A DNA stretch of 64,000 bases from the NCBI RefSeq assembly GCF_000003815.2, contig NC_049993.1, positions 9,093,182-9,157,181 on the forward strand, given 5' to 3'. The notes below the pieces were generated by a model. That model did not search any database. It saw only the letters and a program-made list of their open reading frames with translations, and had not been told where the DNA came from. This document shows, piece after piece, positions 20,933-33,032 of this stretch (the stretch's first letter is position 1; every line of letters starts with the position of its first letter). The stretch is from Branchiostoma floridae. Taxonomy: Eukaryota > Chordata > Leptocardii > Amphioxiformes > Branchiostomatidae. Both the position numbers and the translations under genes were made by a program.

Positions 20933-23900
20933 GCGCACACGCAATATCTAATGACACAAAGCTTCCTCCTCTGACTTCAGTATACTCTCTCAAAGATAAT
21001 CCTAAATCATATAACCATCATCACATCATACATCACTCCAGCAAGATCAAATTATATTCAGTTCTGACGTGTTCATTTTCAAAATCAGCAAAATGTGAAA
21101 TACACTGCATAGTCCTGTATAATGGCATGTGCAAATGAGATTTTGCTGGTATAAAATATAGTCAAAACAATATTACCAAGACGACCAGGGGACCGATATG
21201 ATATGGTCTATGTGGACATGCAGGTAGTCATGCACCAAATAAACAGGTTTCTCAATGCTTGTGTCATCGGAAACAAAGATTAATAGGGGACTACCAAAAA
21301 GTGGTCAACACTGACCAGGTGGTTCTTACGGTAGAGGTGGTCACTTGTGTACAGGCATGACTCACTCAGTACTATACCGTTGATGTGTGGTGACGTGTAT
21401 AAATTAAAAGAATATTGAGTTGTACATGTGTCCATATAAGATGAAAAAGCTTGTAAATGCGTTGTAAATAGGATATTTGGGCCATACCAAATATATTTTG
21501 CCAGTTCGTAATGGATTTAAACATATGATGCTGAACTGCGATGTCAACGTGGAAACAGAAACTCTGAGGGAAGCACAGTTTCAAGGGGTGAAACTACAGT
21601 CAAACAAAACAATTCATCCAGAAAAGAATCCAGAAAGTTATTGTGTTGACAGACAGACAGACACACATCAATGTCCAACATCCAAAACATTTAACCTTCT
21701 TGGTGAAGGTAATGAAACCTTTCTTCCCAGCCTAAGAGTCAACGGAAGGAATTGTTGTGGCCACTAAGAAAGAGTAAATAAATAAATAAATACAGATATT
21801 GTGGGTTAATGTGGCGTAACCAGGACCCAGAGGTCTTGTATGGGTGACTGTCTTATCATTGTTTCTTCCAACATTTTTAGATTGTATGCTGCAATAGTTT
21901 ATGTACATGACAAAAAACAGGTAGATTCTAATATACATTTGTCATTCCACTAGAATTGTTGAATTTATTTGACAAAACAAAAAGAGCAATATTGACTGTG
22001 CATGGTCAGAATCCTATATCGTGCTACCATCTTGTGCTCTTGGGAAGGGCACTTAACGCAACTTCGATCACTCCACCCGGGTGTAAAAATAGGCACCTGA
22101 CTTCAGTTGGGGAGGTATAAAACGTGGTGAGAGAAGAGGGTTGGGCTCCGCCTCCCAATACTGTGCCCTAGACTAGTTGATAACACCCAATGCCCCAACG
22201 GTCTTAATAAAAAGGCTATGGAACTACCATTTTTTTCTTATACAAGATTTTGATTTCATTCTATTTACTTGCACTTAAAAAGAAAATACAGAAAGTCAAG
22301 TTATATAATATAGAATACCGTGCACAAGAAAGGGAGAAGCCTACTAGGATACAAGCCCTTCTAACAAATACTGAACGATTCTATTGAAATAATTGAAATA
22401 GGAACAAGACATTAGCCTAAGCCGGATGTACCCACAGCACTGCGAGTCATCACATCCCCACACACACGGCTGTATACACTCCAACTGGACCATGGTTCCA
22501 AGAGTAAACCCTACACCAACACCTACATGTAAGGGCTGTGTTTGGCCGGAAGGTGACAGGTATGCCCCAGCTTAGTCACTCCTGTGTACCCAGTGTCCAA
22601 TCTTGGGCTGAACAATGTGGGTGCTGACACGCACTGACAAGTGAAAACATGGCTGCTGACTCCACTAGTTGGAGTGACCTTGTTGTGAGGTAATGTGTAT
22701 GATACTATTACTAGTATTAGAAGAAGTGGTATAGACATCTTACAAGATTATAATGCTAGAGGAACAATCTTATAATACTATAAACAGTCATTTCTTAGCT
22801 AACTACACATATTCAAAACTCTAAGTGACACATACATGAACATACATGTCTTGAATGCTTTTCAAAATAAAAATACTTTGAATAATACCACCTTATCAAT
22901 CAGTGTTTTGCAGTTAACCAGTTACAGGGTTAATACTATGATTTAAGAAGATGTAGTACTACAGTATGCCTTTCCTAAGAAATTTGTGCTAGAAAAAAGT
23001 AGAGGCTAATGAAACAGGATGGGGTCAACAAGCATTTCAAATTTGCAAATTCTGAGCAAAAAGATCATGCAAGGTTAAGTGCATTCCAGCATGAGAACTT
23101 ATTACTAGTAGTTTCAATGAATTAGTTTCAACGTTTTGAGTTGTCTTTAAAATTTGATCCTTTATCTGACTGTTGCAGTATCATTTTATTAGTTAGCTGT
23201 GATTTTTCTTGTGTTCCATCTTCAGACGTAAAACTTCAGTAAATAACCAGAAAATGCCCACGTTAATGTGTACTGCCAGACATTCACGTTTTATGAAATC
23301 ACGATTCATGTCCCCAAGCCACAACTTAAGGCGTGTTTGATGATGCTTACATAATAAGTGACCTTAAAACAGGTGAGAGTGACGTAGATGTTAAGAGTCC
23401 TCACTTTCATGCATTAAGCAACTGTTCCCTTGAGGCCGCCACTGATGCAGACTGGAGGCAGAAATATAGATTGACAACATCAAAGGATTGCCTTACCCAA
23501 ATGCAGGGCGTTAAATGCATCTGTACTATTTTTATCTATTTGGGGGGAGGCTGAAACCCTCGCTAATCGGAAACCTCCTCTCTGACGTAGGAGAATGATG
23601 GTGCTGTGTCAGAAATAGTCCTGGAGGGTACCGGAGGCGGGAGGGGGAAGGCCACGCTAGCTACTCCTAATTTCAGATCACGCTCCGACTGACATCAGCT
23701 GAGGAATAATTCTGACGCTTAACCTGCCACCGTGAAATCTACAGTTTCTATTTCCTGGCTTGTAAAGGTTTTCAAGCTTAGAGAATCTAGATTGTCTGTC
23801 ATAACGTCAAACATTTAGATTCTGTCATATTACACAGTATAAGCCTTGAATTGTACATTATCAAAATATCTTAGATACCTTATACATGAAATATGAATGT

Positions 23901-26692
23901 TCTTTAAGGTAACACGTTCATAAGCAGGGTGGTAAGATTAATCTTATTTCCTTGTTCTTGTATTATACAATGTCATGTAATCATAAACTGAAATATCAAG
24001 TTTAACATAAAAACAGTGGCTTGGTATAGTTGGTAAACACATTTAAATCAGGCACATAATAAGCAAGAACATCCTATTTATTACTACAGTCAGCTACAGT
24101 TTTTCTGTCAGCCCTATTTTAACCTTGTCCCTTTGATAACTCTTTTACTTTGAGATGTCCAAGAGCTGAGGAAATAAATCATTGCAGTCCAAATTGAATT
24201 TCCAAGAAGACTACGGCATCCAAAGCCGCTGCCGTTTGCCCCCTTCTCCTTGACCTGCGGCAGAGGTGTCCTGAGTCTGGCTGATTAATTAAATCACAAT
24301 CTGATGTATTCGTGCGCAGGAAAGGCATCATCCATTTTGCAGCAACGCTTTGCATACAAGCCAGCCACAGGGCAAACCAATATGTGGAATGGTTGTATAA
24401 GTAGTGTGATTTATCATGCAAATTCAATACAAAACTATATCAAGGGGAACATCAATCCAACATATATGTAGAGACTATTAAAATGCAATTTGTAATTAAT
24501 GATAAAGCAATGACCATTCACCACCTAAAAAATAAATTGAACAATATCTTAAGTTCATAACTGATTGTTTGGGGATGTCATAAAGTCTTGGCAAATGAAA
24601 TTTACTGAATGAGAGGCAGAAAAAAATGGAATGATTAAAATTATACCAAAATCATTTTTCTCTGTAAGATAAGATTGTGAAAGGCAAAAATGTATTTCTT
24701 TTTTGTTACATTATTGATATTACATTTAACTTAAAGATACCTTAATAATGATTGATGACATTTCAAACATTCCTAAATGAAGCATCATACATATATGATG
24801 AGATTATGAGACAGAGATTAGGAGAGTAGGATAGATATAGTTTTCTTACAAATCTACCTAAAGAATATTCTTGGTACATGCTTCCTGCAAGCAGTATTTG
24901 CCATTTCTATATAGCATTTGAGAGTGGGGGTATTTATTGGGGCCATGGACAGATTGTGAAAAAAGACCAGTGGTACTGGTTTTCTACAGTAATGAACTGA
25001 ACACACCTGTTCATTCCATTCTCCTATAAATTAAAGCTATTCAAGTTGCAATTTGGGGTAACATCAAAGTTGCCACACGATATGACAGTACAAAGCATTG
25101 AAGACAAAATCTGATTCATTAATCACCTCAAGCATAATTTGCCCTTAAACTACTTGACTATTCCATTTACATGTAGCGTCAGTGCAAATCATACACCGCA
25201 TTATTATTGAATTATTATTATTTTTGCCTAAAGATATAAGATTGCTTCCTGGAATTTTCTTACATACCAAAACAGAATACGTCCTAGCACTGTGTTTGTA
25301 TGTACATTTGTATCTGTATCCTGTTGCTGACTTGTTTACTACAGTACTGTAAGTTGTATATCCTGTACATACTGTCATATAACCGCACTGAGGCTATAAA
25401 ATTGACTGTGAAATAATTAAAGTCTGCATCATCTGAGGTAAGATGGCTCATTTCAAACCAAGTGTAAAATTTCAATCTGGGCCTGGATACTATACCAAAT
25501 ATTCAAACAAGAGATAAGCAAAACTGATGTGCACAAAAATCATGTCTTAAAATAAGAGGAATTGAGATAAACATTTTGAGATAAAGGGGTGGACTTAATA
25601 TATTTAACTTGCTTCCATCTAAGAAATTCATCAGTCTAATAGTACAGTACTACACAAAATATATAGAAATACGTGAAACTATATGCAAATGAAGACTCGA
25701 TAAAAGACATTACACAATGGTTATCCATAATACCAGGTTGGAAATCTCAGCGAAATTCTTGCCAACAACCAGCATCCATGTCTTCTTTTATGCATGTATA
25801 TAATTGTACAAAAAAGGCACGTACAATGAACATTATGTCTGCATATTAGGTCTTGGATATATTACACAATACACCATAACAGGATGTCCTGATTTTGTTT
25901 ATAGTCAAAAGTCAGACTGCAACACAAGCAATCTGTGGTAGAATTTTCTTGATGTCACAATTTCATCTAATACTAGGGGAGGAATGCTATCATAAATGAT
26001 AATTAAGTTAGGAGCTTCCCCTGTCATAATTAGAGAATCAATTGATCTTAATTTCCGATCTAAACGATGCAAAGATAATATCAAGCAAATGGATTTCGTG
26101 ATTCTTTTCCTCGTACGAAACCCCAATACAAACTGCTGGCCCCATCTGATAGATACAGGAACTGCGATATAGGTTTAACTTATGATAATATCAACCTTCA
26201 CAAACGAGCATTGTTCCGATCAATCATGTACACCAACATAGCCCTATTCCTAAATCCACCACACATTCCTAACACTAAAAACATCCCATCAAGGGAAAGG
26301 CGGCGCGATTGAGATCGCCCGCGATATTTTCTTTGCCATGTTTTTGTGCCGGATTACGTTGAGTAGAAGGTAAGATGACAGAGGTGTTCATACGATCTGT
26401 ATACCTTTACCTGGGAATGGCTGCATGACGTGCATAGGGGCCCATCATGTAAGGGGCCTACACCTCGATAACAGACGTCGATTACAAGCCATCCACCCCA
26501 TAATTTCAGCAATAACTCACACAGAACGTCCAACAAACCGAGGGACACCTAATGGACAAATCACCACCTGTAAAACCCGCAAATTCACAAAGTGTGCAGC
26601 CTGTGACGGCCGGGCTGCAAAACCCCACACCTCTGTACTGTGAGGTAACATGAGCCTGGTTCCTGGGCACCAGAGATTAAGGTGGTACTTAC

Positions 26693-26709
26693 AGAAAACG
26701 ATATAGCAT
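26693..26709 (-). CDS. PDE4: Weak candidate first exon (MLYRF)
   Basis: ATG CTA TAT CGT TTT CT followed by the strong donor GTAAGT leaves phase 2, fitting the FDVENG exon. The upstream frame is open back to a TGA but contains no other ATG. It lies in the CpG-rich block 26280-27480. Shortness limits confidence. Confidence 0.35.
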
Positions 26710-27125
26710 GCTATAGATGCCTCCCAGGGGACGGGAGGGATCCACGCTGCCCTTCTCGGCCGTCCCGTTCCCACACCGGCTTCAGAACAAACTGTAAATA
26801 TCGCCCCCGTTACAAGACTGCACCCCTCCTTTCTCTCCGCAGTGGCCAAGACGTATGATTGCAGTGAGAATGTGTCTTGCATTGCAGATTGGCTGGGGCG
26901 GGACATTAACATGCTCGTGCGGTTATCACCACAGACCAGGGGGTGGGACCACATTGGCCAGGAAATGCCAGCCTTGGGATTTGGGACCCACTGGCAGGTG
27001 GACTCCCCATCTGCGAAAAAAGAAGCCACTAACAGCCCTCAAGAGACTTCAGGGCACCAAGTTGAACAAAATCCAGGGCAGATGGGCCCTTGTGAGGGAA
27101 TGACATAGTATACATGTATGCCTAC

Positions 27126-27193
27126 CTATCTGGGTCTGACGTCACCTCATCGTAGAAAACGTCGTCCTCACAGAATGTGAAAAGCATGGGCAT
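27126..27193 (-). CDS. PDE4: Candidate alternative first exon: MPMLFTFCEDDVFYDEVTSD
   Basis: From ATG the frame encodes MPMLFTFCEDDVFYDEVTSD PD(S) and ends at GATAG|GTAGGC in phase 2, the phase of the FDVENG exon. An in-frame TGA lies upstream at 27242-27244 with no earlier ATG. The acidic, aromatic leader resembles no N-terminus I know. A perfect CRE is embedded in the coding sequence (27137-27144) and another lies 170 bp upstream (27363-27370). Confidence 0.55.
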
Positions 27194-27362
27194 GGGCAGG
27201 TCGGAGGGTGGGAGAGAGGTGTTTCCCCTGGACAGGAGTCGTCACAAAATATATACTAGTACGTGCCGGTCGTTTCCCGACGGTGTTGGCAGTTGGCGTC
27301 CCTACGTACACAGGGCTTCGCTCTCTCCTCTTACATGGGGCTATGCCTGCCAGGCCAGGGCT

Positions 27363-27370
27363 TGACGTCA
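27363..27370. promoter_or_regulatory. Palindromic CRE TGACGTCA
   Basis: 170 bp upstream of the ATG at 27193, within the usual core-promoter range for CREB-driven PDE4 promoters. Confidence 0.45.
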
Positions 27371-27971
27371 TATGATGCAAACAAAGACTCCAACCACTGT
27401 GCAATCCGGGTGGGTGAGGACCCTGTCTTTATTCTTGTGGGGGTGGCAGGCTTGGGGCTGAGCCCTTCTGCAAACACCGAGTAAGTCCTGAGACAACTTC
27501 AATCATCATCATTTCCTTCAAGACAAAAACGAGCATAGGGGAGACCTGTCAGCTTGACACACGGCCAACATAGGCAGCCCAGCACCTTACGTAATTTTTC
27601 TACACCCTCATGACATGGACAAATGACTGTAGAATGCAAATAAGAGATTTGTAATTGTAGGGTCGACTGTGTCACCTGCAGTGGACAGGTGAATCAATTC
27701 TAGCAGGAGTTGAAAAAAATAGATTACAGCCGAATCAATAAAAAATTGTGGTCAAAGTAGCTTTATCTGTTGGACTGTCTGTTTGTCTGTTTGTTTGTTT
27801 GAGTCATTATTTATTAAAGATTATAAATGAAAAAAATTGAACCAAATGAAAAAAAGAAAATGAAATCAGCCTGCTGGTCAATTTTCATAGATGTTATGAA
27901 GGAAGAGGTATACGTAATTATAAGAGTCAGACAAATCATTTCATTAATATGTGCATGTTAGACCTACTTTG

Positions 27972-28091
27972 ACATGGACAAGTAAATTTTGTAAATTTAC
28001 AATTATCATGACTGTGTTCCTTGAGCTTGGATGAATGTATGTGGACAAGTAAATTTTGTAAATTTACAATCATTGTGTTCCTTGAGCTTCT
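27972..28091. repeat. Direct double repeat
   Basis: GGACAAGTAAATTTTGTAAA... and TGTGTTCCTTGAGCTT occur twice in tandem, about 68 bp apart. Confidence 0.75.
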
Positions 28092-29242
28092 GAGGGTACA
28101 ATATAACTCTTATTTCCTATTTTAGATTAATTTCTTCGATTTCCTCTTTTCAGAATAATGATGAAGGGAATTTAGTGGAAATCTTTATTTCTTTCAAGAT
28201 GGATGCATTGTGCTTCTTTCAAGAAATGGCCTTAATTTCTTTAACATATTAAGACAAATCACAAAATCTATGCGGTTATATGAGCTCATATAACCTTGAC
28301 AAAACTGATAGATATCAATTACAACTTACAGTGGAAACACATACTTATTTCCAATTAAAAAGACAACAAGCTATAGTTGGGGACAAAAATTTAAATTATT
28401 GCGTGACTATACAATCTGTTATCAAAAGGCAAATGGATAAAGGGTAACTAAGGTCACAGCCTGCATGGAAACAATTCACACAAAAAAAATTACTCCAAAC
28501 AACTATGTAGTATGTTACAACTACTGTACATCAAAGTCTAAAATCTAATGTACAGACCATTGTTTTTTCACTGTTATTAAGTATGATAAATATACGTATT
28601 TCCCACAATAAACAGTAATCAGCTCCGATTCAGATTTGAAATCATAAATACTGTCCATCAGAGCCATCATCCCATTGTTGACGTAGCTAAAGGGCCCTTG
28701 ACCAATCACCATGGAAACATGTTGCCATAGAAATATCTTTTTCTATCTAATGATGACAGTGAAGACCATTGTCTACAGAGAATAGATGTGGACATGAGTT
28801 CAAACCAAAATATCACTGACACTCTCACGAATCAAGACTTTATTTTGCCAGTTCAACCATTTTTCTAAAAAAAAGATGTCTCCTTTGCCATTGGAAAACA
28901 TGTTGTCTTCCTCGAACATCTACCTTTATTATCATTTAATATGTACATTTGTACCTTGTTTTCAGGTTTAGGAAATGATTGATTGGAAATTCAATAATCT
29001 TATAACTTGAGACTCTAACATAAGAAATATCCAATGTTATGACAGTCTCAATACCAATTTGTTGCATAAATATTCTAAGTAGAATTTTAAAACTTAAGAT
29101 TTATTTTATGCTTATCATTATATTTTTGTTGTTCTCAGTTGACCACACTAAAGTCATAGTACTTTTTGCTTTGCCAATAAAGCTTCTATAGTATATCATG
29201 ATGGACGTCCTTTACCTTTCAAACAGTGGGGGCGGTGTTTTC

Positions 29243-29580
29243 TGTGACCTTTATAATAATTATTATGCCACAGTAATATCAAGGACATCACACACCTTTA
29301 TAGCCAACAATAAAAACAAACATCAAACAGATGAAAGACATGATATATTTTGCACACTCTACTTGTTCTAGAGATGTGTGTTAGTACCTAAACAAATCTT
29401 AGGTATTGGTTTATGCCCAGGTCCGGATGGCGTCACAGTGCACACACAAGTTATATCTTTCATCTGTTTGATGTCTGTTTTTATTATTCACTAAGGTGTG
29501 TTGACATTAGCAAGAATGTTAATCAATATTCAATATAACATCCTTGATAATACTGTGGCATATTGATTATTATAGATGTG
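29243..29580. repeat. Long imperfect foldback (inverted repeat), ~340 bp
   Basis: The left arm (TATGCCACAGTAATATCAAGGA..., AACATCAAACAGATGAAAGA) is answered by the right arm (TCTTTCATCTGTTTGATGT..., TCCTTGATAATACTGTGGCA). Arms exceed 100 nt with a loop of roughly 100 nt. Probably a foldback MITE; a transcript would form a long hairpin. Confidence 0.75.
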
Positions 29581-30298
29581 ATGGAAAAACTGTACCTACA
29601 TGTGCAAGCAAGTTTGGTCAATTATCATTAACGTATACATGTTGCCAACTGTAGTTTTTTGGTGATAAATTGTCATATTTGTATGTGGATTAACATAAAT
29701 TTTCAACTGCAAGATTATATTTAGCATTGAATCAGGATTTACTTAATTGCGTTATACTTTTAAAAAGTGGTCCACTATATGTAGCTAGACAGTATTTACT
29801 TTAACTGCTTAAAGGTATAGGTATAGGAACTGTACCAAACAGGTGTCAAGGACACAGCCCTGTTATATTGAATCTACATGTCTACCAGAAAACAAGTATA
29901 CCAGTTAGAAATACAAAATTCTTTTAGTTTCATGTATCTTATTGCATTGTGTAAAGTCAAAACGAGGACGGAGTAATGCAACACACACAACTCATATAGA
30001 ATATAGCCTCACACATTCAGTGTATATACATGATATTATATAAATATGTATAAGTCATGTACAACATACGCACACACATATGCACAGACCAGTCTTATAC
30101 TTACTCATGATCATACACACACATGCACATTATAACACAAGCACACAAACATGCACACGCACACACATGCAGAGATTACACATAACAAACAAACAAATAA
30201 TGTGCATTGCTCAGACACCCACCCACATTCAAATGCATACACGTGAACACTCATACATGGACACACAAACAAAATTGACACCTGAAGCTCCAAATAAG

Positions 30299-30452
30299 CC
30301 GCTAGGGGGCCCAAACCTACAGCACTTACATTTGTACTCTCTGACCCCAAAGCTCCCTGCCACTCAAAAATCACAGCCATGGCATGTCCAGAAGACAAGA
30401 TAACAAAAATGGAAATACTAATGCAGTACCACAGAAAGCCGCTAAGGGGCCC
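30299..30452. repeat. Two CTCF-like cores in a dispersed repeat
   Basis: CCGCTAGGGGGCCC (30299-30312) and CCGCTAAGGGGCCC (30439-30452), 140 bp apart, with a related copy at 10376. A tandem or related repeat pair rather than a coding region. Confidence 0.45.
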
Positions 30453-31016
30453 ATTTTTGAACTTGACCTTCGTTTTTTTACCCCTATCAAATATCAATAG
30501 GACCCATCTAAGGCTTCTGAAGTTATGCTGTTGACATACAGACAGACCAACAGAGAAACACGCTCACAATTTATAACCTTCAGCAACAGGCAAACAATGT
30601 CAAGGTTAAGAGCCCTATAAGCTGCTTGTAAATGCACAGCTTAAGCTTTGTATATAACAACGGTAAACACAGCTCTTCTGGTTGCTGTAATCTATCCTCC
30701 TTATGCCAAATGAATACGAGGGTGACTTATGTAATCATCCTGACATAATCATAAACAGCATTTGGCTGTGATAGAGAGGAAAGATAAAAGCAATTATATG
30801 TTAGCAAAACAAAAGAATATAATAATATAGTCCATATTTTTAAGCAACGAGAGACCATCAAAGTCCTGAATATCATAAGATGTATCCCCTATAATAATGA
30901 CTATAATATAATCAATACATGCTGTAACGGATGACATAATCATGAGAGCATACATCAAGTATTCTTATTACCAATGGAAGATTAATATGTATATATTTGA
31001 AGCACCATTACTATTA

Positions 31017-31181
31017 CAGGGCTCAAATTATAAAAAGAAATAATGGCAATGGTTTCTGCATGGACAAATTTTAGTATGACCAATAATCCTAAATTCTGAG
31101 TGGTGCAGGTAAAATTTGTCTAGTGCAGCTTACTTCCAATGTTACCTGTACCTGTGCAGAAAAAAAGTATTTCGAGCCCTG
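31017..31181. mobile_element. MITE with CAGGGCTC ends, 165 bp
   Basis: CAGGGCTCAAATTAT at one end and ATTTCGAGCCCTG at the other, flanked by TATTA on both sides (31012-31016, 31182-31186). Same family as 57695-58040. Confidence 0.75.
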
Positions 31182-31619
31182 TATTAAGAATGGGCTATTA
31201 ACTTTAAGTCTAAGAATCATGAATGAGGTCAGGGGAAGGACAAAAACATTTACTTCACCTATTGAACTCAGAAGATTTTGCCATAATCACAAAATAGATA
31301 ACTCTCTTGGGGAAAAAGATGAGAAATGATGTCGTCATTAGCTTATGAATAATAGAATGACTGGTTGTCAAATGATAAGGTTATTAACTCTCCTGACTAA
31401 TTGTAGTTTAAATATCTACAACTAATCTTAAAATGTCCTTTTTAAGAGAGATACATAGGCTGTGCTATTGCTATGTATCTATATTGGAGAGAGGGGGAAT
31501 TTTTTATATTTGGATCCTCTTGTCAATGTTTATTTCCATATTCATATTATTCATTGTTTATAATATTCACATTATAATGTCTACCACAGCTAGACACACT
31601 TCTAAAGGCATAACAATGG

Positions 31620-32048
31620 TCTACCAAGACTGAACTGACGCTGACAATAACCACACTTGCTCAAAACAACAGAAAGCACAGTCAGTATATCACTGTAGCC
31701 GCATTGGTCCAGTACTCAATCCCTGAAAAACATCATAATCCTCTAATTGTAGAATGGAAAAACCCTAATATATCAAGTGAGCATTTTGCACTGCCAAGAT
31801 GCACACAAATGACGATGGTCATATTATACCAAGACTGAACTGACACTGACAATAACCAGACTTGCTCAAAACAACACTGTCACTCAATATATCAATGTAG
31901 GAGACAAGATGGAGTACTCAATTTCTGGACATGAATCATTATGATCATAATCCAAAGTCTTATACGAGAAAGCCCTGTATTGAATAGGACAGAAAATTAA
32001 GTGAGCATTTTGCACTGCCGAGATGCTCATGAATGACGATAGATCAAA
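31620..32048. repeat. Tandem duplication, unit ~205 bp
   Basis: ACCAAGACTGAACTGAC...TTGCTCAAAACAAC and AAGTGAGCATTTTGCACTGC occur twice in the same order, starting near 31623 and 31828. Confidence 0.8.
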
Positions 32049-32755
32049 CCTCCTTGGTCAAAGGGCACATAACATTTAATTGTAGATCATAGTCCTTTGC
32101 TTCTGTATCAACTACTTCATTAGATATCTGTTTTGAATGATGCTGTTATGTTGTCATCTGCCCTTTGACTGACCTTGGCCTCCTTTGAACCAGGCAGCGC
32201 CTTGGTTTACGAATTTTGCGGCTAATAACTCCTTTCCTACCGACACTTTTTGATCCGTGATTCTATGCCCCAAGGTAGAGGTTAACCATAATAGGGAGGC
32301 TCCTGCAGTTTTATCTAATTGTAGGAATGGACGTGTGAGGACACAGTCGTGTGTTTCCTGTCTGAAACAGGGTTAAATCAGCCATGATCACAACCACAGG
32401 CCCTTCCTTAGATAGATATCAGTTGTCTTAAGGCTGGATCTCTTTAAAAAAACATGACGATATCTTGTGACAGACTATCAGAAAAACTGACAGAGGTCTC
32501 CCACTGTGACTGTTACCAATTACAAACACCTATGGGACATTGTATTTGAACATTTCCTACTACTCAAAGACCAATGTAACAATACTACACACACAACCAA
32601 AGTATCATTACACACAATTCAGCATTAGAGCAAACATTTTGAAAATAATCAGTGACAGCCTGTACCGTTCAAGAGCCATTTACCACCTAACAGTAACACC
32701 TGGAAATGGTGACCTATTGACCAAGGTATACTGAGAATGAACCCATGATATTTAC

Positions 32756-32880
32756 CGCAGCTTTTTGGTAGCCCCTGGAATTATATCCATATCCACCCAA
32801 GCAGGTTCTTCTTCTGTACATTCCATGCGTACTTGTCTTACGAGTGATTCTTCCACTCCGTCCTCGGGAAAAACGACCAT
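32756..32880 (-). CDS. PDE4: Candidate alternative first exon: MVVFPEDGVEESLVRQVRME
   Basis: From ATG the frame encodes MVVFPEDGVEESLVRQVRME, CTEEEPAWVDMDIIPGATKK L(R), 41 codons plus two bases, ending at CTGCG|GTAAAT in phase 2. Joined to the FDVENG exon it gives KKLRFDVENG, comparable to RRFDVENG of vertebrate PDE4A4 and PDE4D4. An in-frame TGA precedes the ATG by five codons. A palindromic CRE lies 145 bp upstream. The leader body is acidic and unknown to me. Confidence 0.62.
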
Positions 32881-33002
32881 GGAAGAGAGAAATCAGGGAA
32901 GTCGAGTGCTAGCTCCCCAGTTCTGAGACCTTTTGAGGATTACAGTCATAATTGTACAGTGTAAACATCTTTGCCACATTGTAGCACTCTGAGCAGGAAG
33001 GC

Positions 33003-33032
33003 AGACGTCACTAATCCCCCCTCCTGACGTCA
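33003..33032. promoter_or_regulatory. CRE pair upstream of first exon at 32756-32880
   Basis: Perfect TGACGTCA at 33025-33032 and a near-site AGACGTCA at 33003-33010, 123-152 bp upstream of the ATG. The spacing suits a cAMP-inducible promoter. Confidence 0.5.

Larger units (their letters stand above)
19030..26692 (-). other. Large 5' intron segment
   Basis: About 7.7 kb. Apart from the sites listed separately I see no confident exon. A segment at 24180-24430 has homeodomain-like sites (GATTAATTAAATCA) and unusual sequence complexity but no coding frame. A lysine-rich plus-strand frame at 20447-20637 ends at a GTGAGT donor; its meaning is unclear. Confidence 0.5.
26280..27480 (-). promoter_or_regulatory. 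CpG-rich promoter-like block
   Basis: This block has visibly more CpG than its surroundings. It carries long spurious open frames on both strands (typical of GC-rich DNA), two perfect CREs (27137, 27363), and two candidate first exons (26693, 27126). Probably an alternative PDE4 promoter. Confidence 0.45.
27194..32755 (-). other. Large 5' intron segment
   Basis: Contains a ~68-bp-period double repeat (27972-28091), a foldback element (29243-29580), CA-rich sequence (30063-30260), a dispersed repeat with CTCF-like cores, a MITE (31017-31181) and a ~205-bp tandem duplication (31620-32048). No exon recognised. Confidence 0.6.

Noticed and set aside
26517-27029. 170-residue minus-strand open frame
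   Set aside because: CpG-rich DNA with open frames on both strands, no family match. The frame crosses a strong donor, so I kept only the small first-exon candidates in this block.
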